Below, in pieces: positions 39,925 through 48,431 of a DNA stretch of 64,000 nt. Numbering within the stretch: position 1 is the first letter of the stretch; each line of letters opens with the position of its first letter. A program made the translations under genes and the position numbers. The DNA comes from CAVZCK01 sp963798805 (GTDB lineage Bacteria; Pseudomonadota; Alphaproteobacteria; Rhizobiales; Rhodomicrobiaceae): the NCBI GenBank assembly GCA_963798805.1, contig CAWCVC010000010.1, positions 62,001 to 126,000 on the forward strand. The letters are read 5' to 3'. The notes below the pieces were generated by a model. That model was not told the origin of the DNA and did not search any database. It was given only the letters and a program-made list of their open reading frames with translations.

Positions 39925-40227
39925 TTAGAATGCCGATGGGCTCGTCGTCGGCTGGCGCGGATCGCTGAACACCCGCTCCTTGAAGCTGCGCGGATCGAAG
40001 AACGGATAATAGCCATATGGCCCGTTGTGGCGCAGGAACGGCTCGTTTTCGAAAGCATAACGATGCCCGCCGGGCCGGAAATAATAGCCGCGCACCTGGG
40101 GCTTCTTCTTCGACAGCGCATAGTTGCGCCCGCTATCCCTGTCTCGGGACCAGAATTCGCCAGCGGTGGCGGTCGCCGCCGCAAACGACAGGCCGCAAAT
40201 GGCGATAATGGCTACCCATGTTTTCAT
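39925..40227 (-). CDS. Small secreted Tyr/Phe/Pro-rich protein
   Basis: I chose ATG 40227 (GGAGAG just upstream), giving 100 residues; a longer frame from 40329 is unsupported. A signal peptide (MKTWVAIIAICGLSFAAATATA) is followed by a short aromatic mature part (KPQVRGYYFRPGGHRYAFENEPFLRHNGPYGYYPFFDPRSF). It has no cysteine after cleavage. The composition (Tyr, Phe, Pro, Arg, Gly) is like small envelope proteins of Rhizobiales whose role is unknown. A weak hairpin follows. Confidence 0.7.
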   Translation of the reverse strand: MKTWVAIIAICGLSFAAATATAGEFWSRDRDSGRNYALSKKKPQVRGYYFRPGGHRYAFENEPFLRHNGPYGYYPFFDPRSFKERVFSDPRQPTTSPSAF

Positions 40228-40356
40228 GACACTCTCCAACGTAACCTCGGCTCGGGCCTTGTGACGATTATAGGCGAACTCGCGATGTTTCTCCCAACAA
40301 CACGATGAAGCTGGACGGGTTTCTGGCATTATAAAATGTGTAAAGATGCCTTTTGG

Positions 40357-40638
40357 TTACAGGCGCTCACGCAACTGGTCGATGAGCAGCGGACGGGGAT
40401 GCTGAGGCAGGTAAGCTTTCGGACGTGAAACGGGCGCCTGCAGACCCCGAAAACGCTGGCGCAAGAGCTCGATCTGGCCGAGCGGCGTAATATAAAGAAG
40501 CAGAACGCGCTTGCGGGCGAGCTCGTAATTGATGAATTTCTCCTCGTGATCGGAGGGGATTTCTCCGGCCAGGCACGGATGGTCGAAAATCTTCTGGAGC
40601 GATGCCCGTTCTTTGCGGGAAAGCTGGATCGGCGGCAT
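40357..40638 (-). CDS. Small hypothetical protein (93 aa)
   Basis: The 93-residue product is basic and cytoplasmic (RKERASLQKIFDHPCLAGEIP, FINYELARKRVLLLYITPLGQIELLRQRF) with no signal peptide. The fit of helices and the absence of low-complexity bias suggest a real gene. No family recognised. It diverges from the DUF971 gene. It might be a small regulator, but nothing seen proves it. Confidence 0.6.
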   Translation of the reverse strand: MPPIQLSRKERASLQKIFDHPCLAGEIPSDHEEKFINYELARKRVLLLYITPLGQIELLRQRFRGLQAPVSRPKAYLPQHPRPLLIDQLRERL

Positions 40639-40738
40639 GAGAGACGACCTCGACTGACAATCAGGCTTTCGCCATCGACGGTGTACTTACAAGGCTGTCG
40701 GTTAAAATTATGCTGAAGGGCACAACACGAGGCAAGAG

Positions 40739-41104
40739 ATGACGGATAGCAAGAGCGGTTGGCCCACCGAAATCCGGTTAAACCCGGGCAAGGACCAGCT
40801 TTACGTAAAGTTCGACAGCGGCGAGGCGTTCTCGCTGCCCGCCGAGTTCCTGCGGGTTCACAGCCCGAGCGCCGAGGTGCAGGGGCACGGCCCCGGCGAG
40901 CGCAAGATCCTTGGCGGCAAGCGCGGCGTCATCATCACCGCCATCGAGCCTACCGGCCATTATGCCGTCCGGCTGACCTTCAGCGACGGCCACAGCACCG
41001 GGATCTACTCCTGGCAATATCTCCATCAGATCGGCAGCACTCAGGATGCGCTCTGGCGGGACTATCTGGCGGCGCTGGAAGAGCGCGGGTTGCGGCGGGA
41101 CTGA
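40739..41104 (+). CDS. DUF971 family protein
   Basis: The 121-residue product is a DUF971 (gamma-butyrobetaine hydroxylase N-terminal-like) protein: WPTEIRLNPGKDQLYVKFDSGE, SLPAEFLRVHSPSAEVQGHGPG and ITAIEPTGHYAVRLTFSDGHSTGIYSW. Related domains in other organisms bind zinc or iron and are linked to Fe-S assembly (Mrp neighbours). It is a free-standing small protein here. No operon partner. Role not known. Confidence 0.88.
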   Translation: MTDSKSGWPTEIRLNPGKDQLYVKFDSGEAFSLPAEFLRVHSPSAEVQGHGPGERKILGGKRGVIITAIEPTGHYAVRLTFSDGHSTGIYSWQYLHQIGSTQDALWRDYLAALEERGLRRD

Positions 41105-41283
41105 CGCTTCCTGCCGAATCACTTGCGGGGTTCGCGCCGCGTTTCAGCCGGTCGTGATCGCCGATGGCAGGCTCGGCAGTGCTGGTCCCGGCTCTTGCGG
41201 TTGGCGCCCATCAGGCATTATTTACCGTAAAATCAAGGCTATCGGGAAATCCGTGTCGCCTTGCCGTGAACGAATCACCGGAT

Positions 41284-41301
41284 CTGTGAACAAACTGTCG
41301 C
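41284..41301 (+). promoter_or_regulatory. Putative PHO box upstream of phoR
   Basis: CTGTGAA-CAAA-CTGTCGC matches the 7-4-7 direct-repeat layout of the PHO box (consensus CTGTCAT-N4-CTGTCAT) at five of seven bases in each half. A third half-like CTATGAT follows with a 4-base gap (41306-41312). It overlaps the first in-frame ATG (41308), which favours a downstream start for phoR. Confidence 0.45.
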
Positions 41302-41394
41302 ATTCCTATGATAGCTGTCTTCTTCCCAGCCGAGCCCCAGCCGCCGGTCGAGGCCAACGGCGCCGACACGAGAAAAGAAGAAGACCGCTCCCTC

Positions 41395-42753
41395 ATGGTG
41401 CATCCATCGCAAGACCCCGGCCCCTCCTTCGGCGGCTATACAGGCGAGATCGTGCTGCCTGACCTCCCGCCCAGTGCCGAGGCCTTTGCCACGCGGATGA
41501 TTCAGCGGCTGTTCCTGCGGCGCTGGCTGGTCATCCTCAGCGCCAGCATTATTCTGGTCTTCGTGCTGTTCTACCGGCTGCCGGAGCTGCCGGCCCTGCT
41601 CGGCTTCGTCTCGATCGCAGCCGGCGCCGCTCTCCTGCCGCGCGAGGGTGTGATGCGCCCGGTGCGTTTCAGCCTCAGAGCCGGCGAGCGCGAGGGCGGC
41701 GAGCGCGCGGTCTCAGGGCTGCTCGAGGGCCTGCCCTCCCCGGCCATCCTGCTCAACCGCCAGGGCCGGGTGATCCGCTTCAACACGCTGGGGCGTGAAT
41801 TTCTGCCGCCGCTCAAGGCCGGAGACCATATCTCCGCCTTCATCCGCGATCCCGGCGTTCTCGATGCCGTCACAAAGGCGAGCGCGGTCGCCCGCCGCCA
41901 GCAGGTCGTGCCCTACGATCAGCGCGTGCCGATCGAGCGCCATATCGAGGCGACCGTGAGCTGGGTCGGGCCGGATAGCGGCCGCCCGTCCGAGCACGCG
42001 CCGGCCATTCTCCTGCATCTGCGCGACCTGACTGAGCAGGAGCGGCTGGAGCAGCTGCGCAAGGATTTCGTCGCCAATGCCAGCCATGAGCTGCGCACCC
42101 CGCTCGCGGCGCTGCTCGGTTTCATCGAGACGCTGCAGGGCGCCGCCCGCAACGATCCAGCCGCGCGAGAGCACTTCCTCGACATCATGGCGCGGCAGGC
42201 CCAGCGCATGTCCCGCCTGATTGACAATCTGCTCTCGCTCAGCCGGGTGGAAATGCGGCTGCATCTGAGACCGCAGAACCGTGTCAACCTCAATGACATC
42301 GTCAAGCAGGCGTTGACGGCGCTCGCGCCCGTCGCGGAAAAGGCGGGCATGGCCACGCATTTCGACATCCGTGGCAATGGCGCTTGGGTGCTCGGCGATC
42401 GAGACGAGCTGATCCAGGTCGTCTCGAATCTCGTCGAGAACGCCATCAAATACGGCCATAGCGGCGGCAATGTCTGGCTGACCATCGACCGACGTCCGGA
42501 AGGCGGGGTCAGCCGGTTCGGCCTCACCGTTCGCGACGACGGCGCCGGCATAGAGGAAAAGCATCTGCCCCGGCTGACCGAGCGCTTCTACCGCGCCAAT
42601 GACGAAGGCGGCGAAAAATCCGGCACCGGGCTCGGCCTCGCCATCGTCAAGCACGTTGTCACGCGCCACCGCGGCGAGCTTACGATCGCCTCCCAGCTCG
42701 GCAAGGGCTCGGCATTCACGATCATTCTGAATGAAGCACCGCCGCCGGTGTGA
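41395..42753 (+). CDS. phoR: Phosphate regulon sensor histidine kinase PhoR
   Basis: PhoR senses phosphate status through the Pst complex and phosphorylates PhoB. From ATG 41395 the product has 452 residues: two membrane helices (about 34-75), a PAS-like domain (about 97-215), and the kinase core with phospho-His231 (SHELRTPLAALLGF), N-box VVSNLVENAIKYGH and GTGLGLAIVKHVV. ATG 41308 would add 29 residues but sits inside a putative PHO box. It precedes pstS on the same strand by about 200 bases, so the order is phoR-pstSCAB-phoU-phoB. Confidence 0.93.
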   Translation: MVHPSQDPGPSFGGYTGEIVLPDLPPSAEAFATRMIQRLFLRRWLVILSASIILVFVLFYRLPELPALLGFVSIAAGAALLPREGVMRPVRFSLRAGEREGGERAVSGLLEGLPSPAILLNRQGRVIRFNTLGREFLPPLKAGDHISAFIRDPGVLDAVTKASAVARRQQVVPYDQRVPIERHIEATVSWVGPDSGRPSEHAPAILLHLRDLTEQERLEQLRKDFVANASHELRTPLAALLGFIETLQGAARNDPAAREHFLDIMARQAQRMSRLIDNLLSLSRVEMRLHLRPQNRVNLNDIVKQALTALAPVAEKAGMATHFDIRGNGAWVLGDRDELIQVVSNLVENAIKYGHSGGNVWLTIDRRPEGGVSRFGLTVRDDGAGIEEKHLPRLTERFYRANDEGGEKSGTGLGLAIVKHVVTRHRGELTIASQLGKGSAFTIILNEAPPPV

Positions 42754-42844
42754 CCTCTGCCACAGTTGGTGGAAAACCGTTAATTTCGCCGAACCCAGGG
42801 GCTGAGTTGTTGACGGGTTATCCGTTCTAGAACAGCAGCTTACA

Positions 42845-42884
42845 TTGTCATCATAACTTTATCGAACTGTCATAAAAGTTAAAG
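42845..42884 (+). promoter_or_regulatory. Tandem PHO boxes of the pst operon
   Basis: Four 7-base units spaced by 4 bases: TTGTCAT-cata-ACTTTAT-cgaa-CTGTCAT-aaaa-GTTAAAG. The first and third units are near-perfect PHO half-sites, and the 11-base spacing places them on the same DNA face. The array ends 75 bases before the pstS GTG. This is a strong PhoB-binding region. Confidence 0.7.
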
Positions 42885-42959
42885 GACCTGATTGATAAGG
42901 TCCCGGTCGGAGAGCGGAATTTCCCTCTCCCTCCCATGCGCAAATCAAGGAGAGCACCA

Positions 42960-44018
42960 GTGAATATACGTTCCATCGCGCTCGCGGCAGCGACTGCGGC
43001 TGCCTGTTCGTTTGCGGCGATTGCTCCGGTTTCCGCGGCCGACATTTCGGGCGCCGGCGCTACCTTCCCCTATCCGATCTATTCCAAATGGGCCGACACC
43101 TACAAGAAGGAGACCGGCATCGGCCTCAACTATCAGTCGATCGGCTCCGGCGGCGGCATCAAGCAGATCGAAGCCAAGACCGTGACCTTTGGCGCGTCCG
43201 ACGCGCCCCGGCCCGGCGCGGAGCTCGACAAATACGGCCTCGTGCAGTTTCCGATGGTCATGGGCGGCATCGTTCCGGTCGTGAACGTGCCGGGCATCAA
43301 GCCGGGCGAACTCGTCATCGACGGCCCGACGCTTGCCAAGATCTTCCTCGGTGAAATCAAGACCTGGAACGATCCGGCTCTGAAGAAGCTCAACCCGAGC
43401 GCCAAGCTGCCGGGCAACGCGATCGCCGTTGTCCATCGTTCGGACGGTTCCGGCACCACCTTCAACTTCACCTACTACCTGTCCGATGTCAGCGCGGACT
43501 GGAAGTCGAAGGTCGGCAATAACACCTCCGTCGAATGGCCCGTCGGCATCGGCGCCAAGGGCAACGAAGGCGTCGCCAACAATGTCGGCAACACCAAGAA
43601 CTCGATCGGCTATGTCGAATACGCCTATGCGCTGCAGAACAAGCTGACCTATACCAAGATGATGAATAAGGACGGCAAGACGGTCTCTCCGACCTCCGAG
43701 ACCTTCCAGGCCGCGGCGGCCGGAGCCGACTGGAAGTCTCAGCCGGGCTTCGGCGTCATCCTCGCCAACCAGCCGGGCGCCGAATCCTGGCCGATGACCA
43801 CGGCGACCTGGATCCTGATGTACAAGAAGCCGCAGGATCCGGCCGCTTCCGCCGAGGCGCTGAAGTTCTTCGCCTGGGCTTACAAGAACGGCGACAAGAT
43901 GGCCGAGAGCCTCGACTACGTGCCGATGCCCGACAAGGTCGTGAGTGAAGTCGAGCAGACCTGGGCTTCAGAGATCAAGGGCCCTGACGGCAAGCCGATC
44001 TATATGGCCTCCAAGTAA
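42960..44018 (+). CDS. pstS: Phosphate ABC transporter periplasmic binding protein PstS
   Basis: PstS captures phosphate in the periplasm and hands it to PstC-PstA. I chose GTG 42960 because AAGGAGAG lies five bases before it; ATG 42936 is the alternative. The 352-residue product has a signal peptide (ending VSAADISGAGATFPYP) and the phosphate-binding residues in SGAGATFPYPIYSKWA, QSIGSGGGIKQI and HRSDGSGTTFNFT. Length is normal. A hairpin (44026-44061) separates it from pstC, as expected if pstS must be made in excess. Confidence 0.95.
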   Translation: MNIRSIALAAATAAACSFAAIAPVSAADISGAGATFPYPIYSKWADTYKKETGIGLNYQSIGSGGGIKQIEAKTVTFGASDAPRPGAELDKYGLVQFPMVMGGIVPVVNVPGIKPGELVIDGPTLAKIFLGEIKTWNDPALKKLNPSAKLPGNAIAVVHRSDGSGTTFNFTYYLSDVSADWKSKVGNNTSVEWPVGIGAKGNEGVANNVGNTKNSIGYVEYAYALQNKLTYTKMMNKDGKTVSPTSETFQAAAAGADWKSQPGFGVILANQPGAESWPMTTATWILMYKKPQDPAASAEALKFFAWAYKNGDKMAESLDYVPMPDKVVSEVEQTWASEIKGPDGKPIYMASK

Positions 44019-44025
44019 TCGATCG

Positions 44026-44061
44026 GAAAGGTCGGTTGGGGCAGTTCCCGGCCGGCCTTTC
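44026..44061 (+). terminator. Hairpin between pstS and pstC (partial terminator)
   Basis: GAAAGGTCGG (44026-44035) pairs with CCGGCCTTTC (44052-44061) through ten base pairs, one of them G-U. No long T-run follows. Position suggests partial termination or stabilisation of pstS mRNA, which is usual in binding-protein ABC operons. Confidence 0.45.
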
Positions 44062-44151
44062 TTGCGACCCGGTTTTGCCTGAAGCCTGCCCGGCTGACGG
44101 TGCCAGGAACCAAAATGCAGGTCCCCCTTTGTGTTTCGAGCTGGTGGCCGT

Positions 44152-45165
44152 ATGACTGACGCCTTCGTAGAAGTCGAACCTCTGATGGAAGGCGGTATCT
44201 CATTGGTGCGGAACGTTGCCGACAGAGCGAAAGTCGCTCGCAGCTTCCGGCTTAGCGACACGACATTCCGGTATCTGACCTACGCCGCGGCCATCGCCGT
44301 GCTCGGTGTGCTCGGCGGCACGATGCTTTCGCTCGCGATCGGCGCAGCGCCGGCATTCAGCACGTTCGGCATCAGCTTCGTCTTCACAGAATCCTGGAAT
44401 CCCGTCACGGAGAAATTCGGAGCGGCAGCGCCGATCTACGGTACGCTCGTCACCTCGGCCATCGCTATGCTGGTGGCGGTTCCAGGCGGGCTGGGGATTG
44501 CGATTTTCCTGACGGAGCTTTGCCCGCCGCGTCTGCGGCGGCCCGTTGGCATCGCCATCGAGCTTCTGGCCGGCATCCCCAGCATCATTTACGGCATTTG
44601 GGGTCTGTTTATCCTCGCGCCGTTCCTCCAGCAATACATTCAACCGGCGATTATCGATGCATTCGGACCCATCCCGATCTTGTCGAATCTGTTCGCCGGT
44701 CCGCCATACGGGATCGGCGTTCTGACAGCCGCCTTGATCCTGGCGATCATGGTTCTGCCCTTCATCGCAGCCATCAGCCGCGACGTGTTCGACACCGTGC
44801 CGCCGATGCTCAAAGAGTCGGCTTACGCGGTCGGCTGCACCCGCTGGGAAGTCATTAGGAACATCATCATCCCCTACACACGCGTCGGCATTATCGGCGG
44901 AGGCATGCTGGGTCTCGGCCGCGCCCTCGGCGAGACCATGGCCGTCACTTTCGTCATCGGCAACGCACATCGGATATCCGCTTCGCTGCTGGCGCCGGGC
45001 ACCACGATTTCGGCAACCATTGCCAACGAGTTCACCGAGGCTGTGGGAGAGCTCTACACCTCGTCCCTGATCGCTCTCGGCCTCATCCTTTTCGTCATCA
45101 CCTTCATCGTGCTTGCCGCCGCCCGGCTGATGCTCAAGCGGCTCGAGCGGCGCAGCGGGAGCTGA
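44152..45165 (+). CDS. pstC: Phosphate ABC transporter permease PstC
   Basis: The 337-residue inner-membrane permease has six or so helices with the typical opening TYAAAIAVLGVLGGTMLSLAIGAAP and the EAA-type loop SAYAVGCTRWEVIRNIIIPY. PstC and PstA form the channel. I chose ATG 44152; an upstream ATG at 44131 and a downstream ATG at 44185 are alternatives. It is followed by pstA 3 bases later. Confidence 0.95.
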   Translation: MTDAFVEVEPLMEGGISLVRNVADRAKVARSFRLSDTTFRYLTYAAAIAVLGVLGGTMLSLAIGAAPAFSTFGISFVFTESWNPVTEKFGAAAPIYGTLVTSAIAMLVAVPGGLGIAIFLTELCPPRLRRPVGIAIELLAGIPSIIYGIWGLFILAPFLQQYIQPAIIDAFGPIPILSNLFAGPPYGIGVLTAALILAIMVLPFIAAISRDVFDTVPPMLKESAYAVGCTRWEVIRNIIIPYTRVGIIGGGMLGLGRALGETMAVTFVIGNAHRISASLLAPGTTISATIANEFTEAVGELYTSSLIALGLILFVITFIVLAAARLMLKRLERRSGS

Positions 45166-45168
45166 GTC

Positions 45169-46035
45169 ATGGCACGTACTCCCATCACGGCCGACAACCG
45201 GCTGTACCGCAGACGCAAGGCGCTCAGCCACATGGCCATGTCGCTGAGCGTCGTTGCGGCGTTTTTGGGGCTAGGCTGGCTGGCTCTGATCCTTGGCGCA
45301 TTGATCTGGAAGGGTTTCGGCGGCCTGTCGCTTCGGGTGTTCACCGAGATGACCCCGCCGCCTGGCAGCGACGGCGGCCTTCTCAACCCGATCGCCGGCA
45401 GCGGCATCCTTGTCGGCGCGGCGATCCTGCTCAGCGCTCCGATCGGGATCCTGGCAGGCACTTATCTCGCCGAATATGGCCGCTATTCGCGGCTCACTCC
45501 GGTGATCCGCTTCATCAACGACATTCTCCTGAGTGCGCCCTCGATCGTCGTCGGCTTGTTCATTTACGAAATCACCGTGGTGCCGATGGGCCATTTCTCC
45601 GGCTGGGCCGGCATCCTTGCGCTTGCCGTGCTGGCGATCCCGATCATGGTCCGCACCACCGAGGACATGCTCCTGCTGGTGCCGAACGAGCTGCGCGAAG
45701 CGGCATCGGCGCTTGGAACGCCGCGCTCCTACGTCATTCGCCGTGTCGCCTACAAAGCAGCCCGCGCCGGCCTCATCACCGGCATTCTGCTTGCCGTCGC
45801 TCGCGTCAGTGGTGAAACGGCTCCGCTGCTTTTTACCGCGCTCAACAACCAGTTCTGGAGTTCCAACCTCAATCAGCCGATCGCCAGCCTCCCGGTGGTG
45901 ATCTTCCAATTCGCCCTGAGCCCCTACAAGGAATGGCAATCTCTCGCCTGGACGGGCGCTCTGATCATCACCTTGTTCGTATTGATTACGAGCATCGTCG
46001 CGCGCGTGCTCGGGGCTTCACGAGGAGTCAAATGA
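45169..46035 (+). CDS. pstA: Phosphate ABC transporter permease PstA
   Basis: The 288-residue partner permease of PstC has about six membrane helices, FINDILLSAPSIVVGLFIYE, and the cytoplasmic loop EAASALGTPRSYVIRRV that contacts PstB. It starts 3 bases after pstC and overlaps pstB by four bases (ATGA), so translation is coupled. Confidence 0.95.
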   Translation: MARTPITADNRLYRRRKALSHMAMSLSVVAAFLGLGWLALILGALIWKGFGGLSLRVFTEMTPPPGSDGGLLNPIAGSGILVGAAILLSAPIGILAGTYLAEYGRYSRLTPVIRFINDILLSAPSIVVGLFIYEITVVPMGHFSGWAGILALAVLAIPIMVRTTEDMLLLVPNELREAASALGTPRSYVIRRVAYKAARAGLITGILLAVARVSGETAPLLFTALNNQFWSSNLNQPIASLPVVIFQFALSPYKEWQSLAWTGALIITLFVLITSIVARVLGASRGVK

Positions 46036-46817
46036 CGCCAAGGGACAACGGTTCGCAGAAGCGGCTGACCAAAGTCGAGTGTCGCGGCCTGAACTTCTTT
46101 TACGGAGACTCGCAGGCGCTTTACGATATCAACATGCCGCTCCACGAGAAGAAGGTGACGGCCTTCATCGGCCCTTCGGGTTGCGGGAAGTCGACATTGC
46201 TGCGCATCCTCAACCGGATGTACGACCTCTATCCGCACCAGCATGCGGACGGCGAGGTGCTTCTCGACGGCGAGAACATCCTCGCCTCGACCCAAGACGT
46301 CAATCTGCTGCGCGCCCGCGTCGGCATGGTGTTCCAGAAGCCGACACCGTTTCCGATGTCCATCTACGACAATATCGCCTTCGGCATCCGGCTCTATGAA
46401 AAGCTGCCCAAGGCGGAGCTGGACGAGCGTATCGAGAGCAGCCTGCAGCGCGCTGCGCTCTGGCCGGAGGTCAAGGACAAGCTGGGCTCCAGCGGTCTCA
46501 GCCTGTCCGGCGGCCAGCAGCAGCGCCTGTGCATCGCGCGCACCATCGCGCTGTCGCCCGAGGTGATCCTGCTGGATGAGCCGGCCTCGGCGCTCGACCC
46601 GATCTCGACCGCCAAGATCGAGGAGACCATCGACGAGCTGAAGGCGGATTACACCATTGCCATCGTCACGCATAATATGCAGCAAGCGTCGCGCGTCTCC
46701 GATTACACAGCCTTTATGTATCTCGGAAACCTTGTCGAGTTCGGAGAGACGGCGAGCGTTTTCACCGCGCCCAAGGAGAGCCGAACGCAGGATTACATTA
46801 CCGGGCGTTTCGGTTGA
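46032..46817 (+). CDS. pstB: Phosphate ABC transporter ATPase PstB
   Basis: The 261-residue ATPase drives phosphate uptake. The start ATG 46032 overlaps the pstA stop by four bases. Walker A is GPSGCGKST, the Q loop VGMVFQKPTPFP, the ABC signature LSGGQQQR and Walker B VILLDEPASALDP. It is a full-length member. phoU follows 58 bases later. Confidence 0.96.
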   Translation: MTPRDNGSQKRLTKVECRGLNFFYGDSQALYDINMPLHEKKVTAFIGPSGCGKSTLLRILNRMYDLYPHQHADGEVLLDGENILASTQDVNLLRARVGMVFQKPTPFPMSIYDNIAFGIRLYEKLPKAELDERIESSLQRAALWPEVKDKLGSSGLSLSGGQQQRLCIARTIALSPEVILLDEPASALDPISTAKIEETIDELKADYTIAIVTHNMQQASRVSDYTAFMYLGNLVEFGETASVFTAPKESRTQDYITGRFG

Positions 46818-46875
46818 GAATTCTGCGGCGAACTCCGGGCGGCAGATGTTTGATTTACTGGGAAGATATAGAAAA

Positions 46876-47592
46876 ATGACCGAACATACCGTTACCGCCT
46901 TCGAGGAAGAGCTTCAGGCGCTCGACAGCAAGATCGCGCAGATGGGCGGACTTGCCGAACAGCTTCTCGGACGCGCCATCGACGCGCTGGAGAAGCGCGA
47001 TCCGGACCTTGCCCTGAAGACCATTCAGCAGGACGAGCAGATCGACAGGCTGGAGCGCGAGGTCGAGGAAATGGCAGTGTCGATCATCGCCCGGCGTCAG
47101 CCGGTGGCGCTGGATCTGCGTCAGATCATGACGGCGATCCGCGTCGCCGGGGATCTGGAGCGCATCGGCGATCTCGGCAAGAACATTGCCAAGCGCGCCA
47201 CTGCCATCGCGGACGAGAACCGGCCGCGCCAGCTCATGATCGGCCTGGAGCATATCGGCAGCAAGGCGCTCGAGCAGCTTCAGACGGTGCTCGACGCCTA
47301 TTCGCACCGGGATGCCGAAAAGGCCCTGCAGGTCTGGGCGCGCGACGAGCAATTAGACGCGATCTACAATTCGATCTTCCGCGAGCTGCTCACCTATATG
47401 ATGGAGGACCCGCGCTATATCGGGCTGTGCACGCATCTTCTGTTCGGGGCGAAGAACCTGGAGCGGATCGGCGATCACGCCACCAACATCGCCGAGATGG
47501 TGCATTTCCTCGTCAAGGGGACGCCGATCGCGGACCAGCGTCCGAAAGGCGACACGACCAGCTTTTCGATGCCGGAGAGACCGACGCATTGA
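46876..47592 (+). CDS. phoU: Phosphate-specific transport regulator PhoU
   Basis: PhoU links PstB to PhoR and keeps PhoB off when phosphate is plentiful. The 238-residue all-helical product has two PhoU repeats: first ALDSKIAQMGGLAEQLLGRAI and RQIMTAIRVAGDLERIGDLGKNIAKRA, second VLDAYSHRDAEKALQ and LFGAKNLERIGDHATNIAE. The metal/negative E-R-I-G-D motifs recur in both halves. Start at ATG 46876; GGAAG lies upstream. phoB follows 36 bases later. Confidence 0.95.
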   Translation: MTEHTVTAFEEELQALDSKIAQMGGLAEQLLGRAIDALEKRDPDLALKTIQQDEQIDRLEREVEEMAVSIIARRQPVALDLRQIMTAIRVAGDLERIGDLGKNIAKRATAIADENRPRQLMIGLEHIGSKALEQLQTVLDAYSHRDAEKALQVWARDEQLDAIYNSIFRELLTYMMEDPRYIGLCTHLLFGAKNLERIGDHATNIAEMVHFLVKGTPIADQRPKGDTTSFSMPERPTH

Positions 47593-47628
47593 CCGGGATG
47601 AGCGGATTGAGCCGAAGGCCTTGAACCC

Positions 47629-48324
47629 ATGACGGCGAAGATCCTAGTCGTGGAGGACGAGGAGCCGCTGGCGCTCCTCCTCCGCTACAATTTCGAGGCG
47701 GAAGGCTTCAAGGTCCGGGTCGTGCACCGGGGCGATGAGGCCGAAATGGCTGTTGCCGAAGACCAGCCCGACCTGATCGTGCTGGACTGGATGCTGCCGG
47801 GCCTCTCCGGTCTTGAGCTGTGCCGGCGCTGGCGCAGCGGGCGCGCCTCCCGCAACATCCCGATCATTATCCTGACGGCGCGCGGCGAGGAGGTGGATCG
47901 CATCCGCGGACTGATCACCGGGGCCGACGATTATGTGGTGAAGCCTTTCTCGGTGCCGGAGCTGATGGCGCGCGTCAAGGCGATCCTCCGGCGGGCAAAC
48001 CCCGAGCGGATTGCCAATGTCCTGACCGTCAGCGATATCGTGCTCGACCGGGACGCCCACCGTGTGACGCGCAACGACCGCGAGGTGCGGCTTGGGCCGA
48101 CCGAATTCCGCCTGCTCGAATTTCTGATGCAGAGCCCCGGACGGGTGTTCTCGCGCGCCCAGCTTCTCGACGGCGTCTGGGGGCATGACGTCTATGTCGA
48201 CGAGCGCACCGTCGATGTGCATGTCGGCCGGCTTCGCAAGGCGATCAATCGCGGCCGCGACAAGGACCCGATCAGGACGGTGCGCGGAGCGGGCTACGCG
48301 CTCGGCGATCGTGTCACCGCTTAG
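47629..48324 (+). CDS. phoB: Phosphate regulon response regulator PhoB
   Basis: The 231-residue OmpR-type regulator binds the PHO boxes in this window. The receiver has acidic residues Asp10-Glu11, phospho-Asp53 in IVLDWMLPG and Lys in VVKPFSVPELM. The C-terminal winged helix (from about 130) has DRDAHRVTRNDREVRLGPTEFRLLEFL and ERTVDVHVGRLRKAI. Last gene of the phoR-pst block. Confidence 0.96.
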   Translation: MTAKILVVEDEEPLALLLRYNFEAEGFKVRVVHRGDEAEMAVAEDQPDLIVLDWMLPGLSGLELCRRWRSGRASRNIPIIILTARGEEVDRIRGLITGADDYVVKPFSVPELMARVKAILRRANPERIANVLTVSDIVLDRDAHRVTRNDREVRLGPTEFRLLEFLMQSPGRVFSRAQLLDGVWGHDVYVDERTVDVHVGRLRKAINRGRDKDPIRTVRGAGYALGDRVTA

Positions 48325-48377
48325 CCGATGTTGGCCTTTCTCGATCCCATCCGCGCAAATCGCGTGGGCCGCATTTT

Positions 48378-48414
48378 GAGAGCCGGAAGTCCACCCTCTG
48401 CACTTCCGGCTCTC
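48378..48414. terminator. Strong hairpin between convergent phoB and gcrA
   Basis: GAGAGCCGGAAGT (48378-48390) pairs perfectly with ACTTCCGGCTCTC (48402-48414) over 13 base pairs with an 11-base loop. It lies 54 bases after phoB and 18 bases beyond the gcrA stop. No T-run on either side in the reading direction, so it may work as a bidirectional barrier or a 3'-end stabiliser. Confidence 0.5.
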
Positions 48415-48431
48415 GCCCCCCGCTGTTTGGC

